Below are positions 55,515 to 64,000 of a stretch of 64,000 bases of DNA, one piece after another; within the stretch, counting starts at the first letter, position 1, and every line of letters begins with the position of its first letter. The notes below the pieces were generated by a model. That model made no database searches. It saw only the letters and a list, made by a program, of their open reading frames with translations, and was not told the DNA's origin. This stretch comes from Stutzerimonas stutzeri (GTDB lineage Bacteria; Pseudomonadota; Gammaproteobacteria; Pseudomonadales; Pseudomonadaceae). The stretch covers positions 372,001 to 436,000 of the forward strand of contig NZ_JAMOII010000001.1 in NCBI RefSeq assembly GCF_024448985.1. The letters run 5' to 3'. A program made the position numbers and the translations under genes.

Positions 55515-56894
55515 GTGAGCGCCATCGATCAGTCCAGCATGCGCAGTGGCTCCCCCCCAACCAGGGAACGGCTGGCCGCGCTGTTGCGTGGAGGCATGCG
55601 TAGCAAGCTGCTGCGCAACATCCTCACCGTGGTGACCGGCACCGCCGGTGCGCAGGCGATCACGCTGGCGTTCATGCCGGTGATCACGCGTATCTACGGG
55701 CCGGAAGCCTATGGCGTGCTGGGCACCTTTCTCAGCGTGACCATGATGCTGATTCCGGTCGCTGCGCTGACCTATCCCATCGCCATCGTGCTGCCCAAGC
55801 GCGATGGCGATGCGCGAGGCCTGGTGCGGTTGGCGCTGACGATCGCGCTGACGTTGGCGCTGGTCGTTGCCCTGAGTCTGTATTTCTTCGGTGGTCGGCT
55901 GGCCGCGGCACTGGAGATCCAGATCATCCAGCCGTATCTGATGCTCATTCCGTTCGTGATGTTCTGTGGCGCGGCACTGGAAATCTGTCAGCAGTGGCTG
56001 TTTCGTACCCAGCGCTTCCGTGTCACGGCGAGCGTGGCGGTCGGGCATTCGCTGCTGTTCAACTCCATGCGGACCATTGCCGGTCTGGTGCAGTCCTCGG
56101 CGCTGGTGCTGGTGTGCACCACCGCGCTGCAACAGGCGTTGCACGCGGCCATGCTGGGCCTGGCGATGCTACGGACCAAACCCCATGAGGATAACCACGC
56201 CGGTGAAGCGGGACAGGAGCGGCCCGGCATGCTCGAGCTGGCCCACCAGCACAGCGACTTTCCCAAGTTCCGCGCCCCGGTGATGCTGATCAATGCCGTC
56301 TCGCAGCATCTGCCGACGCTGGTGCTCGCGGCATATTTCGGTCCGGCGGCGGCCGGTTTCTTCGCCCTGTGCAAGCAGGCGCTGACCATGCCGACCAATA
56401 TGATCGGCAAATCAGTGGCCGACGTTTATTACCCACGCATCAGCCGCGCCATTCACGACCGGGAACCGGTCGCGGCCATGCTGTTGAAGGCGACTACCGC
56501 GCTGGCGTTGGTCGGGTTGGTGCCGTTCTCCCTGGTGGCGGTACTCGGGCCCTGGATGTTCGCGCTGGTGTTCGGCGAGCAATGGCATGTGGCAGGCGAG
56601 TACGCCCGCTGGCTGGCGCTGGCCGAGTACGTGATCTTCGTCTCGCGCCCATGCGTGGTCGCGGTCCCGGCGCTGTCGCTGCAAGGCCGATTTCTTCTGT
56701 TCGAGATATTCAGCACCAGCTTGCGCGTGCTTTCGCTGTTCGGCGGAGCACTGCTGGTCGGTAGTGCACTGGCGACGGTGCAGGCTTTTGCCGTCGCCTG
56801 CATCGTCATCTATTCGTCGCTGATAGCGATCGTGCTGATCGCCGCGCGCCGGTGGTACGCGGCCCAGCACCTGAAAGAGAGCCTAGATCGATGA
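55515..56894 (+). CDS. Wzx-type oligosaccharide flippase
   Basis: A 459-residue polytopic membrane protein of the MOP/MATE superfamily with about 12-14 helices (AQAITLAFMPVITRIYGPEA; FGPAAAGFFALCKQALTMPT; LKATTALALVGLVPFSLVAV). Wzx proteins flip undecaprenyl-linked repeat units to the periplasm. GTG 55515 follows GAGGGGTAGC. Its end overlaps the next glycosyltransferase start by four bases, so the two are coupled. Confidence 0.87.
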   Translation: MSAIDQSSMRSGSPPTRERLAALLRGGMRSKLLRNILTVVTGTAGAQAITLAFMPVITRIYGPEAYGVLGTFLSVTMMLIPVAALTYPIAIVLPKRDGDARGLVRLALTIALTLALVVALSLYFFGGRLAAALEIQIIQPYLMLIPFVMFCGAALEICQQWLFRTQRFRVTASVAVGHSLLFNSMRTIAGLVQSSALVLVCTTALQQALHAAMLGLAMLRTKPHEDNHAGEAGQERPGMLELAHQHSDFPKFRAPVMLINAVSQHLPTLVLAAYFGPAAAGFFALCKQALTMPTNMIGKSVADVYYPRISRAIHDREPVAAMLLKATTALALVGLVPFSLVAVLGPWMFALVFGEQWHVAGEYARWLALAEYVIFVSRPCVVAVPALSLQGRFLLFEIFSTSLRVLSLFGGALLVGSALATVQAFAVACIVIYSSLIAIVLIAARRWYAAQHLKESLDR

Positions 56895-58120
56895 AGGTAT
56901 TGCATTTGGTCGCGGGGGAATTGACCGGGGGCGCCGCTCGCGGCGCGTACTGGTTGCATCAGGGACTGCGCTCGCTGGGCGTCGATTCCCGCGTCTATAC
57001 GAATAGCCAGGTCACCCATGGCGACACCTCGGTGATCTCCGTCAGTCGCAGCAAGAAAGACAAGATCATCAGCATCGCCAGAAGTCAGGCCGACCAGGCG
57101 TTCGCCAGCCTCTACCGTGGGCGTCAGTCGGGCATGTTCAGCGCCGGCGTGATGGGCGCCGATTTCACCAAGAGCGATGAGTGCCTTGAGGCTGACGTGG
57201 TGCATTTGCACTGGGTCAATGGCGGTTTCGTCGACATGAAACACCTGGCTCAGCTGCGCAAGCCGGTCGTCTGGACCATGCGTGACATGTGGCCGATGAC
57301 CGGGGGCTGCCATTACGCCATGGGCTGCGAGAAGTTCATCGCCGGCTGCGGCAGTTGCGATCAGCTCGGCAGCCGCTCCGACCGAGACCTGTCGCGCTTC
57401 GTGCTCAATCGCAAGCGCAAGTATCTGCCCAGATCGATGAAGATGATCGGCATCAGCGAGTGGGTGTCCGAACAGGCTCGACAGAGCTTGCTGTTCCGGG
57501 ACTTCGACGTGCGCACCATTCACAACAACGTCGACGCCAGCGAGTTCTTCCCGCTGGACAAATCGCTGGCTCGGCAATTGCTGGGGCTCGATACCGAGAA
57601 GAAGATCATCCTTACCGGCAGCACCAGCGCCAAGGACACCTATAAAGGCTTCGGCAAGTACCTCGAGATGCTCAAGCACCTCGATCCGGCCAAGTACCAC
57701 TTGTGCTTCTTCGGCAAGCTGGACCAGTCCGTCGCAGATGGTTTGGGCTTCGACTACACCTCGTTCGGCTATCTGCACGACAGTATCTCGCTGCGCCTGC
57801 TTTATTCTGCGGCCGATGTGTTCATCGCGCCGAGCTTGATGGAAGCGTTCGGCAAGACCCTGGCCGAAGCCATGGGCTGCGGTACCCCTGTGGTGTGCTT
57901 CGACGCCACCGGCCCGAAGGACATCGTGACGCATAAGCACGATGGCTATAAGGCGGCGCCCTTCGATGCCAAGGGGCTGGCCGACGGTGTCGAGTGGGTC
58001 ACTGGCGAGGCGGACTATCCTCAGCTCGTGCTCAATGCGCGGGAAAAGATCACCAGCACCTTCGACAGTCCGGTCATCGCCAGGCAATACCGGGCGCTGT
58101 ACGAGGAAATGCTCGCATGA
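56891..58120 (+). CDS. GT4-type glycosyltransferase
   Basis: A 409-residue GT-B glycosyltransferase. The N-terminal domain begins KVLHLVAGELTGGAARGAYW; the C-terminal domain has the retaining GT4 E-x7-E motif EAFGKTLAEAMGCGTPVVC and YSAADVFIAPSLMEAFG. A WTMRDMWPMTGGCHYAMGCE segment with several Cys is notable and could hold a metal; it resembles the WcaC-type colanic-acid transferases. It adds one sugar of the repeat unit; donor unknown. Start ATG 56891 overlaps the flippase stop. Confidence 0.88.
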   Translation: MKVLHLVAGELTGGAARGAYWLHQGLRSLGVDSRVYTNSQVTHGDTSVISVSRSKKDKIISIARSQADQAFASLYRGRQSGMFSAGVMGADFTKSDECLEADVVHLHWVNGGFVDMKHLAQLRKPVVWTMRDMWPMTGGCHYAMGCEKFIAGCGSCDQLGSRSDRDLSRFVLNRKRKYLPRSMKMIGISEWVSEQARQSLLFRDFDVRTIHNNVDASEFFPLDKSLARQLLGLDTEKKIILTGSTSAKDTYKGFGKYLEMLKHLDPAKYHLCFFGKLDQSVADGLGFDYTSFGYLHDSISLRLLYSAADVFIAPSLMEAFGKTLAEAMGCGTPVVCFDATGPKDIVTHKHDGYKAAPFDAKGLADGVEWVTGEADYPQLVLNAREKITSTFDSPVIARQYRALYEEMLA

Positions 58121-58288
58121 GCGGCCCGTCTGTCCGCACCGGGTCTTTCGGTAACGCCTCGTTAACCTTGGCTGCCAACAATCAATCGAAACCGCCGTTT
58201 GGCGGAGCGGGGCGCCTATGCGCCGATGCGCCGTCCATTCGGTTTTGCATCAACACCCTTGTCATCTGGAACCTACAGGTACATTGAA

Positions 58289-59413
58289 ATGGAAAAGAAA
58301 CGCGCGCTGATCACCGGGATTACTGGCCAGGACGGTTCCTACCTCGCCGAGCTCCTGCTGGAAAAGGGTTACGAAGTGCATGGCCTCATACGCCGTGCCT
58401 CGCAATACAACACTCAGCGGGTCGACCACATCTGCCAGGACCCGCATATCGAGAATCAGAACTTCGTTCTGCATTACGGCGACCTGACCGACTCGTCCAA
58501 CCTGACCCGCATCATCCAGGAAGTGCAGCCCGACGAGGTCTACAACCTGGGCGCGCAGTCGCACGTCGCGGTCAGCTTCGAGTCGCCTGAATACACGGCC
58601 GATGTCGACGGCATGGGCACCCTGCGCATTCTCGAAGCCATTCGCCTGCTGGGGCTGGAAAAGAAAACGCGTTTCTACCAGGCCTCCACTTCCGAGCTCT
58701 ACGGTCTGGTACAGGAGATTCCGCAGAAGGAAACCACACCGTTCTACCCGCGCTCGCCCTACGCGGTGGCCAAGCTGTACGCCTACTGGATCACGGTCAA
58801 CTATCGCGAAGCCTATGGCATGTACGCCTGCAACGGCATCCTGTTCAACCACGAATCACCGCGCCGCGGCGAGACCTTTGTGACGCGCAAGATCACCCGT
58901 GGCCTGGCCAACATCGCGCAGGGCCTGGAGAAGTGCCTGCACATGGGCAACCTCGACGCGCTGCGTGACTGGGGTCATGCCAAGGACTACGTGCGCATGC
59001 AGTGGATGATGCTGCAGCAGGAACAGGCCGAAGACTTCGTCATCGCCACCGGCGTGCAGTATTCGGTGCGTGAATTCATCAAGTGGTCGGCGGCCGAACT
59101 GGGCGTCGAGTTGCGCTTCGAAGGCAGCGGCGTGGACGAGCGCGCCATCGTCGCCAAGGTCGAAGGAGACAAGGCACCGGCACTCAAGGTCGGCGACGTC
59201 ATCGTCCGTGTCGATCCGCGCTTCTTCCGTCCGGCTGAAGTGGAAACTCTGCTCGGCGACCCGACCCGCGCCAAGGAAAAGCTCGGCTGGACGCCGGAAA
59301 TCAGCGTGCAGGAAATGTGCGCCGAAATGGTCCGCGAAGATCTGAAGATCGCCCAGCGCCATGCCTTGCTCAAGGAGCACGGCTTCGACATTCCTGTGTC
59401 CGTGGAGAACTGA
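58289..59413 (+). CDS. gmd: GDP-mannose 4,6-dehydratase
   Basis: A 374-residue SDR-type dehydratase making GDP-4-keto-6-deoxymannose from GDP-mannose. It has [20 protein letters not shown] (NADP motif), [16 protein letters not shown] with catalytic Thr/Ser-Glu, and YxxxK in [20 protein letters not shown], then [18 protein letters not shown]. Length matches E. coli Gmd (373). Start at ATG 58289 ([10 protein letters not shown]). First of the GDP-fucose pair with fcl, one base away. A 168-base gap with small hairpins precedes it. Confidence 0.96.
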   Translation: MEKKRALITGITGQDGSYLAELLLEKGYEVHGLIRRASQYNTQRVDHICQDPHIENQNFVLHYGDLTDSSNLTRIIQEVQPDEVYNLGAQSHVAVSFESPEYTADVDGMGTLRILEAIRLLGLEKKTRFYQASTSELYGLVQEIPQKETTPFYPRSPYAVAKLYAYWITVNYREAYGMYACNGILFNHESPRRGETFVTRKITRGLANIAQGLEKCLHMGNLDALRDWGHAKDYVRMQWMMLQQEQAEDFVIATGVQYSVREFIKWSAAELGVELRFEGSGVDERAIVAKVEGDKAPALKVGDVIVRVDPRFFRPAEVETLLGDPTRAKEKLGWTPEISVQEMCAEMVREDLKIAQRHALLKEHGFDIPVSVEN

Positions 59414-59414
59414 T

Positions 59415-60383
59415 ATGAATCGTGACGCACGTATTTTCGTCGCGGGGCATCGAGGCATGGTGGGCTCCGCCATCGTCCGTCGCCTGCAGGCGTTGGGGTA
59501 CGACAACCTCATCACGCGCGGGCGCGAAGAACTGGATCTGGTCGATCAGGCAGCAGTGAACGCGTTCTTCGCCGAGAACAGGATCGATCAGGTGTACATG
59601 GCTTCGGCGAAGGTGGGCGGCATCCATGCCAACAACACCTATCCGGCGGAATTCATCTACCAGAACCTCATGGTCGAGGCGAACATCATCCATGCGGCGC
59701 ATTGCAACGATGTCAACAAGCTGCTGTTCCTCGGCTCGTCGTGCATTTATCCGAAGTTCGCCGCACAGCCCATGAAGGAAGAGGCGTTGGTCACCGGTGT
59801 GCTCGAACCGACCAACGAGCCGTACGCAGTCGCCAAGATTGCCGGCATCAAACTCTGCGAAAGCTATAACCGCCAGTACGGTCGCGACTATCGCAGCGTC
59901 ATGCCCACCAACCTCTACGGCCCGAACGACAACTTCCACCCGGAAAACAGCCATGTGGTGCCGGCCCTGCTCAAGCGCTTCCATGAAGCGACCCAGCGCG
60001 GTGACGACGAAGTGGTGATCTGGGGCAGCGGCAAGCCGCAGCGCGAGTTCCTTCACGTGGACGACATGGCCGCCGCCAGCGTGCACGTGATGGAGCTGGA
60101 TGACACAACCTACCAGGCGCACACCCAACCGATGCTGTCGCACATCAACGTTGGTACCGGCGTCGATTGCAGCATTCGCGAGCTGGCCGAAACCATCGCC
60201 CGGGTTACCGAATACCAGGGCAAGCTGATCTTCGACAGCTCCAAGCCGGACGGGACGCCGCGCAAGCTGATGGACGTGTCCCGCCTAAAGGCGCTGGGCT
60301 GGCAGGCCAGCATCAGTCTGGAAGATGGCCTGCGCGACGCCTATCGCTGGTTCGTCGAGAACCAGCATCGGGTTCGTCACTGA
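59415..60383 (+). CDS. fcl: GDP-L-fucose synthase
   Basis: A 322-residue epimerase-reductase converting GDP-4-keto-6-deoxymannose to GDP-L-fucose with NADPH. Motifs: [18 protein letters not shown] (NADP), [16 protein letters not shown] (catalytic Ser, Cys), [18 protein letters not shown] (Tyr, Lys), and [20 protein letters not shown] with the catalytic His. It starts one base after the gmd stop codon, making an operon pair. A strong hairpin follows the stop. Confidence 0.96.
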   Translation: MNRDARIFVAGHRGMVGSAIVRRLQALGYDNLITRGREELDLVDQAAVNAFFAENRIDQVYMASAKVGGIHANNTYPAEFIYQNLMVEANIIHAAHCNDVNKLLFLGSSCIYPKFAAQPMKEEALVTGVLEPTNEPYAVAKIAGIKLCESYNRQYGRDYRSVMPTNLYGPNDNFHPENSHVVPALLKRFHEATQRGDDEVVIWGSGKPQREFLHVDDMAAASVHVMELDDTTYQAHTQPMLSHINVGTGVDCSIRELAETIARVTEYQGKLIFDSSKPDGTPRKLMDVSRLKALGWQASISLEDGLRDAYRWFVENQHRVRH

Positions 60384-60388
60384 TCTAT

Positions 60389-60425
60389 CTGCCGCAGTGG
60401 CGCATGCGTGAGCGCCACGCGGCAG
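60389..60425. repeat. Long stem-loop after fcl
   Basis: Arm 1 (60389-60403, CTGCCGCAGTGGCGC) pairs with arm 2 (60412-60425, GCGCCACGCGGCAG) with one bulged A, around an eight-base loop, six bases after the fcl stop. No T-run follows. It opens a 289-base gap before the polymerase-like gene, in which I see no gene. Confidence 0.75.
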
Positions 60426-60672
60426 CACAGTAAACAGCAGGGAAGAGGGCGTAACAGAGCGGGCTCGCATGTTTCCTGGTCACGACCAGACGGAGTAGGG
60501 CCGGATGATGCCGGCACCTTTTGGCCAACAGCAGCGGACTTTTTTGCCGATGCTGTTGTCCATCCATGGCACTTGATTCCTCGCCGTGGTGAGCCGTCCC
60601 TCTTAGGTCGTCAAGCCAAGCCGGTTCGCTTCTGTATTCGCCACGTCACATCTGGAAATTTGGGGAAAGCGC

Positions 60673-61956
60673 TTGTTAAGGAAAGTTCTGGCGTACAAGA
60701 ATCTACTGTTCATGCTTCTGTTGCTGAACTCTACCTGCTTCTTCCTGACGGACGACAAGCGGGCCGGAATTCCATACTTTCAGGAGCTGTTCATGGTGCT
60801 GGTCGTGGCTGCGACCGCCTGCCTGTTCATCGCATGGAAGTGGGTGTATCAGTCCAAAACGAGCCTCTGGATCATCTTCATGGGCGTCATGCTGCCGCTG
60901 ATCTCGGCGGTACTTGCGAACCTTAATTTCGGCCAGCCGCTGGTATACGGGCTGCTGGAAGAGCGCCGTTTTCTGCAGTATCTGGTGTTCTTCCCAATGC
61001 TGTTCCTGTTGATCAAGGCCTCACCGACCCAGGAAGAGCTGGGCAAGTACTTTCTCTACGTATCCCTGTTCTGCGCGACCTTTGGCTTCGCCTATTACCT
61101 GGGGATCATTCCGCAGAACAAAGGCATTTCCTTCACGGTCGACGACTGGACGCAATACGAGGATCTGTTGCGGCCGAATCGCTTCCGTATCGGCTCGCCC
61201 TTCGTCACGATCTCCGCGTTCATGTTGATGTACAGCATGCGCGATCGGGTGACGGTCGGCAGGTTGCTGATGCTGCTCTATTTCGCCGCCTATCTTTGGC
61301 TGGTTCTGCAGACCCGACAGACCATGGTGGTGTGGGCCTTGGCGGGCATGTGGATCTTCCGCAAGCGCATCGACTCGCTGATGAAGATGAGCGCGCTTGG
61401 GGTGGCGATTCTCGTGGTGTCCTATTTGCTGGTACCGGAGTTCTATCACGCGCAATACGATCGATTCGACGCGCTGCTTTTCGATGCCACCTCCGGACCG
61501 GGCGTTCGGGAACGAACCGTCGCGATCATTCTGGACTCCATCAGCGCGAACAACTACTTCGGTATGGGCGCGTTGTCTCTGCAGTGGGACGGTGGATTCA
61601 CACGAATCTACAATTCGCACTTCTATCTTGCTGACGTCGGTATATTCGGCGTGTATTACCGATTCGGATTCCTGGCGCCTATCGCCGCTCTGGTGTTCTA
61701 TGGCGGCTTCATCTGGATCATGCGCCAGTGCTCGGATAAAGGCGCTCTCCTGGCTGCGCTGCAACTGTCATTCGTCGTCAGTATGCTTAACTTCGCGCTT
61801 TCCAACGCGTTGACGTTTTCTGGCGATATTTACGGCATGGCTGCAGCGTTCTTCCTTTATTACGCCAAGCTGCAAACAGAAAATTCGACTCTTACGGCAA
61901 ATCTCAAACAGGTGAATTATGGTCAGTTTCAGTATCGTAACTATAAACTGGAATAA
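60673..61956 (+). CDS. O-antigen polymerase/ligase-like membrane protein (Wzy candidate)
   Basis: A 427-residue protein with about 10-12 membrane helices (LLFMLLLLNSTCFF; ELFMVLVVAATACLFIAW; LLMLLYFAAYLWLVLQTRQT) and a large periplasmic loop near residues 265-320, the shape of Wzy polymerases and WaaL ligases. Its place in the cluster with Wzx and Wzc makes polymerase the best guess. It begins at TTG 60673 with GGGGAAAG just before; no ATG is nearer. Its 3' end overlaps the next gene by 38 bases. Confidence 0.78.
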   Translation: MLRKVLAYKNLLFMLLLLNSTCFFLTDDKRAGIPYFQELFMVLVVAATACLFIAWKWVYQSKTSLWIIFMGVMLPLISAVLANLNFGQPLVYGLLEERRFLQYLVFFPMLFLLIKASPTQEELGKYFLYVSLFCATFGFAYYLGIIPQNKGISFTVDDWTQYEDLLRPNRFRIGSPFVTISAFMLMYSMRDRVTVGRLLMLLYFAAYLWLVLQTRQTMVVWALAGMWIFRKRIDSLMKMSALGVAILVVSYLLVPEFYHAQYDRFDALLFDATSGPGVRERTVAIILDSISANNYFGMGALSLQWDGGFTRIYNSHFYLADVGIFGVYYRFGFLAPIAALVFYGGFIWIMRQCSDKGALLAALQLSFVVSMLNFALSNALTFSGDIYGMAAAFFLYYAKLQTENSTLTANLKQVNYGQFQYRNYKLE

Positions 61957-62683
61957 TTTTGACGGCCTGAAGGAGACTTATCAAAGCCTGGCCGCTCAGA
62001 CTTATCGGAACTTTCGCTGGATAGTCATTGATGGCGCATCCAAGGATGGCAGTGGTGAGTGGCTGAAAAGTCTGGATGACAGTCAGGCTGAAGTCACTAT
62101 CGAGCCGGACAAGGGTATTTACGACGCGATGAACAAAGGGCGGCTTCGTGCAGTCGAGACGCCCGGCTATACCTTGTTTCTGAATAGCGGAGACTCGCTT
62201 GCCGACTCGAAAGTCCTTGAGCGAATAAGTGAAGAGCTATCTAAGGCGGTCATTCAGCCGAAGTTCATCTACGGTGATTTCTATCGCAAAGAAGCTAACG
62301 GTGATTTGAAACTCACCAGTGCTCGTCCTATCGAACGTGCTCCGCTGGGCTTGCCCGCCAGCCATCAGACCATGTATTTCGAAAACGAGCGGCTGCGCAC
62401 GTTCGAGTTCAGGCTCGATTACAAGTTGTCGGCAGACTACTGTCTATTGCTTGAATTCCTGAAAGGGTTGGATCTTCAAAGCGAAGTAATGCAGTTGTCA
62501 TTCCCATTGTGCATCTTTGACACTTCCGGTGTTTCGCACAAACGACGCTTCGAGGCGATTCGAGAGGATATGGATATCAGAACGCGTTTTCTGAACTTTT
62601 CCAAGCCCAACGCCCTGGCCCTCTATGTACTGCATTATGTGCACACCCATACAAAGCAATTACGTGCGTCGTTAGGACGTTGA
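61919..62683 (+). CDS. GT2-family glycosyltransferase (WcaE/WcaA-like)
   Basis: A 254-residue GT-A glycosyltransferase: FSIVTINWNNFDGLKETYQS, DGASKDGSGEWL, and EPDKGIYDAMNKG lead to LNSGDSL, where SGD replaces the usual DxD, as in several WcaE/WcaA-like enzymes. The C-terminal HKRRFEAIREDM segment is basic. The gene overlaps the polymerase-like gene by 38 bases and looks lower in GC than its upstream neighbours. It adds one sugar; donor unknown. Confidence 0.87.
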   Translation: MVSFSIVTINWNNFDGLKETYQSLAAQTYRNFRWIVIDGASKDGSGEWLKSLDDSQAEVTIEPDKGIYDAMNKGRLRAVETPGYTLFLNSGDSLADSKVLERISEELSKAVIQPKFIYGDFYRKEANGDLKLTSARPIERAPLGLPASHQTMYFENERLRTFEFRLDYKLSADYCLLLEFLKGLDLQSEVMQLSFPLCIFDTSGVSHKRRFEAIREDMDIRTRFLNFSKPNALALYVLHYVHTHTKQLRASLGR

Positions 62684-62745
62684 AACATCGACAGGTTTGC
62701 CATCTGGAAATGGACCGTTAAAAGAACAGGACACAGGAGTGCTCG

Positions 62746-63726
62746 ATGAATTACCGAAGCCTGAATGATCTATCACGGCTCAGCAACGAATGTGCCAGTA
62801 AGATTCCAAATGATATCGACCTGGTGGTTGGTATCCCGCGAAGCGGGATGCTGGTCGCCAGCATCATCGCACTGAAGCAGAACCTGCCGCTGACGGATCT
62901 CTATTCGTTCCTGCGCAACGACGACCTAAAGAAAGGCAACACTCGTACCTACAAACATGCCGAGCTGGTCAAACCCAGGGATGCGAAAAACATATTGCTC
63001 GTCGACGATAGCATCTCCTCGGCCAAATCGATGCGGGCCGCAGAGGAGCAGATCCGGGCCATCTACAATGGCAACGTCGTGACGATGGCAGCGTTTGCCG
63101 AGCGGCACAATCGTCACCATGTGGATATGTATCTCGAGCTCGTCGAGCAGCCCCGTGTATTCGAATGGAACATCATGCACCACCCGTTTTTGACCCAGGC
63201 CTGTCTGGATATCGACGGTGTGCTTTGTGTCGACCCGACGATCGAGGAGAACGATGACGGGCCGAACTATAGGGATTTCCTCAGTTGCACACGGCCCCTG
63301 TTCATCCCTTCAGTCAAGGTCGCGCATCTGGTGACCAGCCGCCTGGAAAAGTATCGCGCCGAAACGGAAGAATGGTTACAGCGCAATGGTGTGCAGTACG
63401 GAACCCTGCACATGCTCGACCTTCCCACCGCTGAAGAGCGTCGCCGGCTGAATATTCATCACAAGTTCAAGGCTGAGGTGTATGCCAAACAACCGCTGAC
63501 CCGGTTGTTCGTCGAGAGCGAGGTCAAGCAAGCCGTCGAGATCATGAAGCTCAGTGGCAAGCCGGTGTACTGCATCGAGACCAACGAGATGTATGTGCCA
63601 GGGCAGGTCTACAACCTTAAGGCAAACACGTTGCGCAAAGGCTATAGCCTGAAGGCGAAACTGATCGGTAAAGCGAAGTCGATACTCGGCAGATCGGTGC
63701 CGGTAGCGCCATCTTCGAAGAGCTGA
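62746..63726 (+). CDS. Phosphoribosyltransferase-HAD fusion protein
   Basis: A 326-residue two-domain protein. Residues 1-140: type I phosphoribosyltransferase (VVGIPRSGMLVASIIALKQ, residues 27-45; PRPP-binding NILLVDDSISSAKSMRAAEE, VDD at 86-88). Residues about 150-300: HAD-like phosphohydrolase with motif I CLDIDGVLCVDP (D155, D157), a motif-II-like HLVTSRLEKYRAE (T/S at 197-198), a Lys in HHKFKAEVY and an acidic FVESEV. Both active sites look intact. A C-terminal basic tail ends the protein. AGGAG precedes ATG 62746. No nucleobase-salvage gene is near; its neighbours are exopolysaccharide genes, so a role in a modified sugar or nucleotide is inference. Confidence 0.8.
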   Translation: MNYRSLNDLSRLSNECASKIPNDIDLVVGIPRSGMLVASIIALKQNLPLTDLYSFLRNDDLKKGNTRTYKHAELVKPRDAKNILLVDDSISSAKSMRAAEEQIRAIYNGNVVTMAAFAERHNRHHVDMYLELVEQPRVFEWNIMHHPFLTQACLDIDGVLCVDPTIEENDDGPNYRDFLSCTRPLFIPSVKVAHLVTSRLEKYRAETEEWLQRNGVQYGTLHMLDLPTAEERRRLNIHHKFKAEVYAKQPLTRLFVESEVKQAVEIMKLSGKPVYCIETNEMYVPGQVYNLKANTLRKGYSLKAKLIGKAKSILGRSVPVAPSSKS

Positions 63727-63783
63727 TAGGTCGCAATCGGCCGCGCCGTAGAGGCGGGCGATTGCGGCCAAGCAAGAAGTCGT

Positions 63784-64000
63784 TTAGTGATTTGGCCCGA
63801 TGCGGTTGCAATCGCCCTGACCGACATACTTGCTGAGAATATCCCACTGTGGGCGGTCCTGGCCGTCCTTCGGCTCAATGGACAGTTTGTATTTGCCCCA
63901 TGCCGAACCTGCCGCCCAATATGTCATCGGAATGCAGTGCTCTTGCAAATAAGCCAGCAGGTTATCCATCGCTTCCAATAAGCGCGGTTCGTCTGCCGGA
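63784..64000 (-). CDS. GH5 glycoside hydrolase (cellulase-type), C-terminus only
   Basis: The last 71 codons of a minus-strand gene whose start is beyond the window; the frame is open to the edge. The end reads MTYWAAGSAWGKYKLSIEPK and then DGQDRPQWDILSKYV, with WAAG and LSIEP typical of the last strand and helix of GH5 endoglucanases. The catalytic Glu residues are outside the window. It converges with the PRTase-HAD gene, 57 bases apart. A hydrolase beside an exopolysaccharide locus often trims or degrades the polymer. Confidence 0.75.
   Translation of the reverse strand, partial: PADEPRLLEAMDNLLAYLQEHCIPMTYWAAGSAWGKYKLSIEPKDGQDRPQWDILSKYVGQGDCNRIGPNH

Noticed and set aside
54136-55560. 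474-codon open frame opposite ugd
   Set aside because: Shadow of ugd; no domain, no ribosome-binding site, and ugd is fully recognisable.
56810-58087. 425-codon open frame opposite the GT4 gene
   Set aside because: Antisense to a well-supported glycosyltransferase with E-x7-E motif; composition typical of a reverse frame.
60408-60926. 172-codon frame between fcl and the polymerase-like gene
   Set aside because: It runs across the hairpin and into the polymerase-like gene in another frame, with no recognisable protein; the TTG-started membrane protein explains the 3' part better.

Overview
The window is high-GC gammaproteobacterial chromosome with compact operons. The gene families suggest a Pseudomonas, most likely of the P. 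stutzeri (Stutzerimonas) type; this is inferred from gene content, since no rRNA or other marker lies in the window. I saw no tRNA, rRNA, CRISPR array, prophage or insertion sequence. Two genes run off the ends: the start of a flavohaemoglobin gene at the left edge and the end of a GH5 glycoside hydrolase gene at the right edge.

Left part (1-10.5 kb): hmp start, a DUF2188 protein, a urea transporter, then the glyoxylate-to-glycerate operon gcl-hyi-glxR-ttuD-pyk on the minus strand. This joins two glyoxylates to tartronate semialdehyde, reduces it to glycerate, phosphorylates it and feeds pyruvate. A LysR gene is divergent from gcl, and an ExoIII-type nuclease follows. A 24-bp inverted repeat sits inside the operon between glxR and ttuD.

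10.6-22.8 kb: a GAF-EAL c-di-GMP phosphodiesterase, a small Cys/His-rich exported protein with a PepSY membrane protein, a three-gene EmrAB/outer-membrane-factor type efflux operon, a four-helix-bundle stress protein, an AraC regulator with a carboxymuconolactone-decarboxylase-like protein and an SDR, and an exported SGNH hydrolase.

22.9-32.4 kb is a signalling block: a KaiC-like double ATPase overlapping a hybrid histidine kinase gene, a double-Cache-type chemoreceptor interrupted by one in-frame amber codon, an RlmI/K-like methyltransferase, and a multi-PAS hybrid kinase that appears to start at ATT.

32.4-37.9 kb: a Tsx-type outer-membrane channel and a complete curli operon in the order csgD-E-F-G-B-A on the minus strand. 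Its CsgA is very long (424 residues, about 18 curlin repeats), and its CsgG differs from E. coli at two of three pore-constriction residues.

38-50 kb: metabolic and housekeeping genes. These are a LysE exporter, a VOC protein, an aldo/keto reductase, an SDR, lipoproteins, a periplasmic binding protein, an RsuA/RluF-type pseudouridine synthase with Glu at the usual catalytic Asp position, two PQQ sugar dehydrogenases (one with an apparent frameshift in its signal peptide, the other membrane Gcd) and a CvfB-like S1 protein.

50-64 kb is a Wzx/Wzy-type exopolysaccharide locus: outer-membrane barrel, short Wza-like export protein, BY-kinase/Wzc, ugd, flippase, GT4, gmd, fcl, polymerase/ligase-like membrane protein, GT2, and an unusual phosphoribosyltransferase-HAD fusion. 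A convergent GH5 hydrolase ends the window. The polymer should contain residues derived from UDP-glucuronate and GDP-fucose, so it is colanic-acid-like in precursors. No initiating sugar-phosphate transferase is present, so the locus probably continues past the window or relies on a gene elsewhere.
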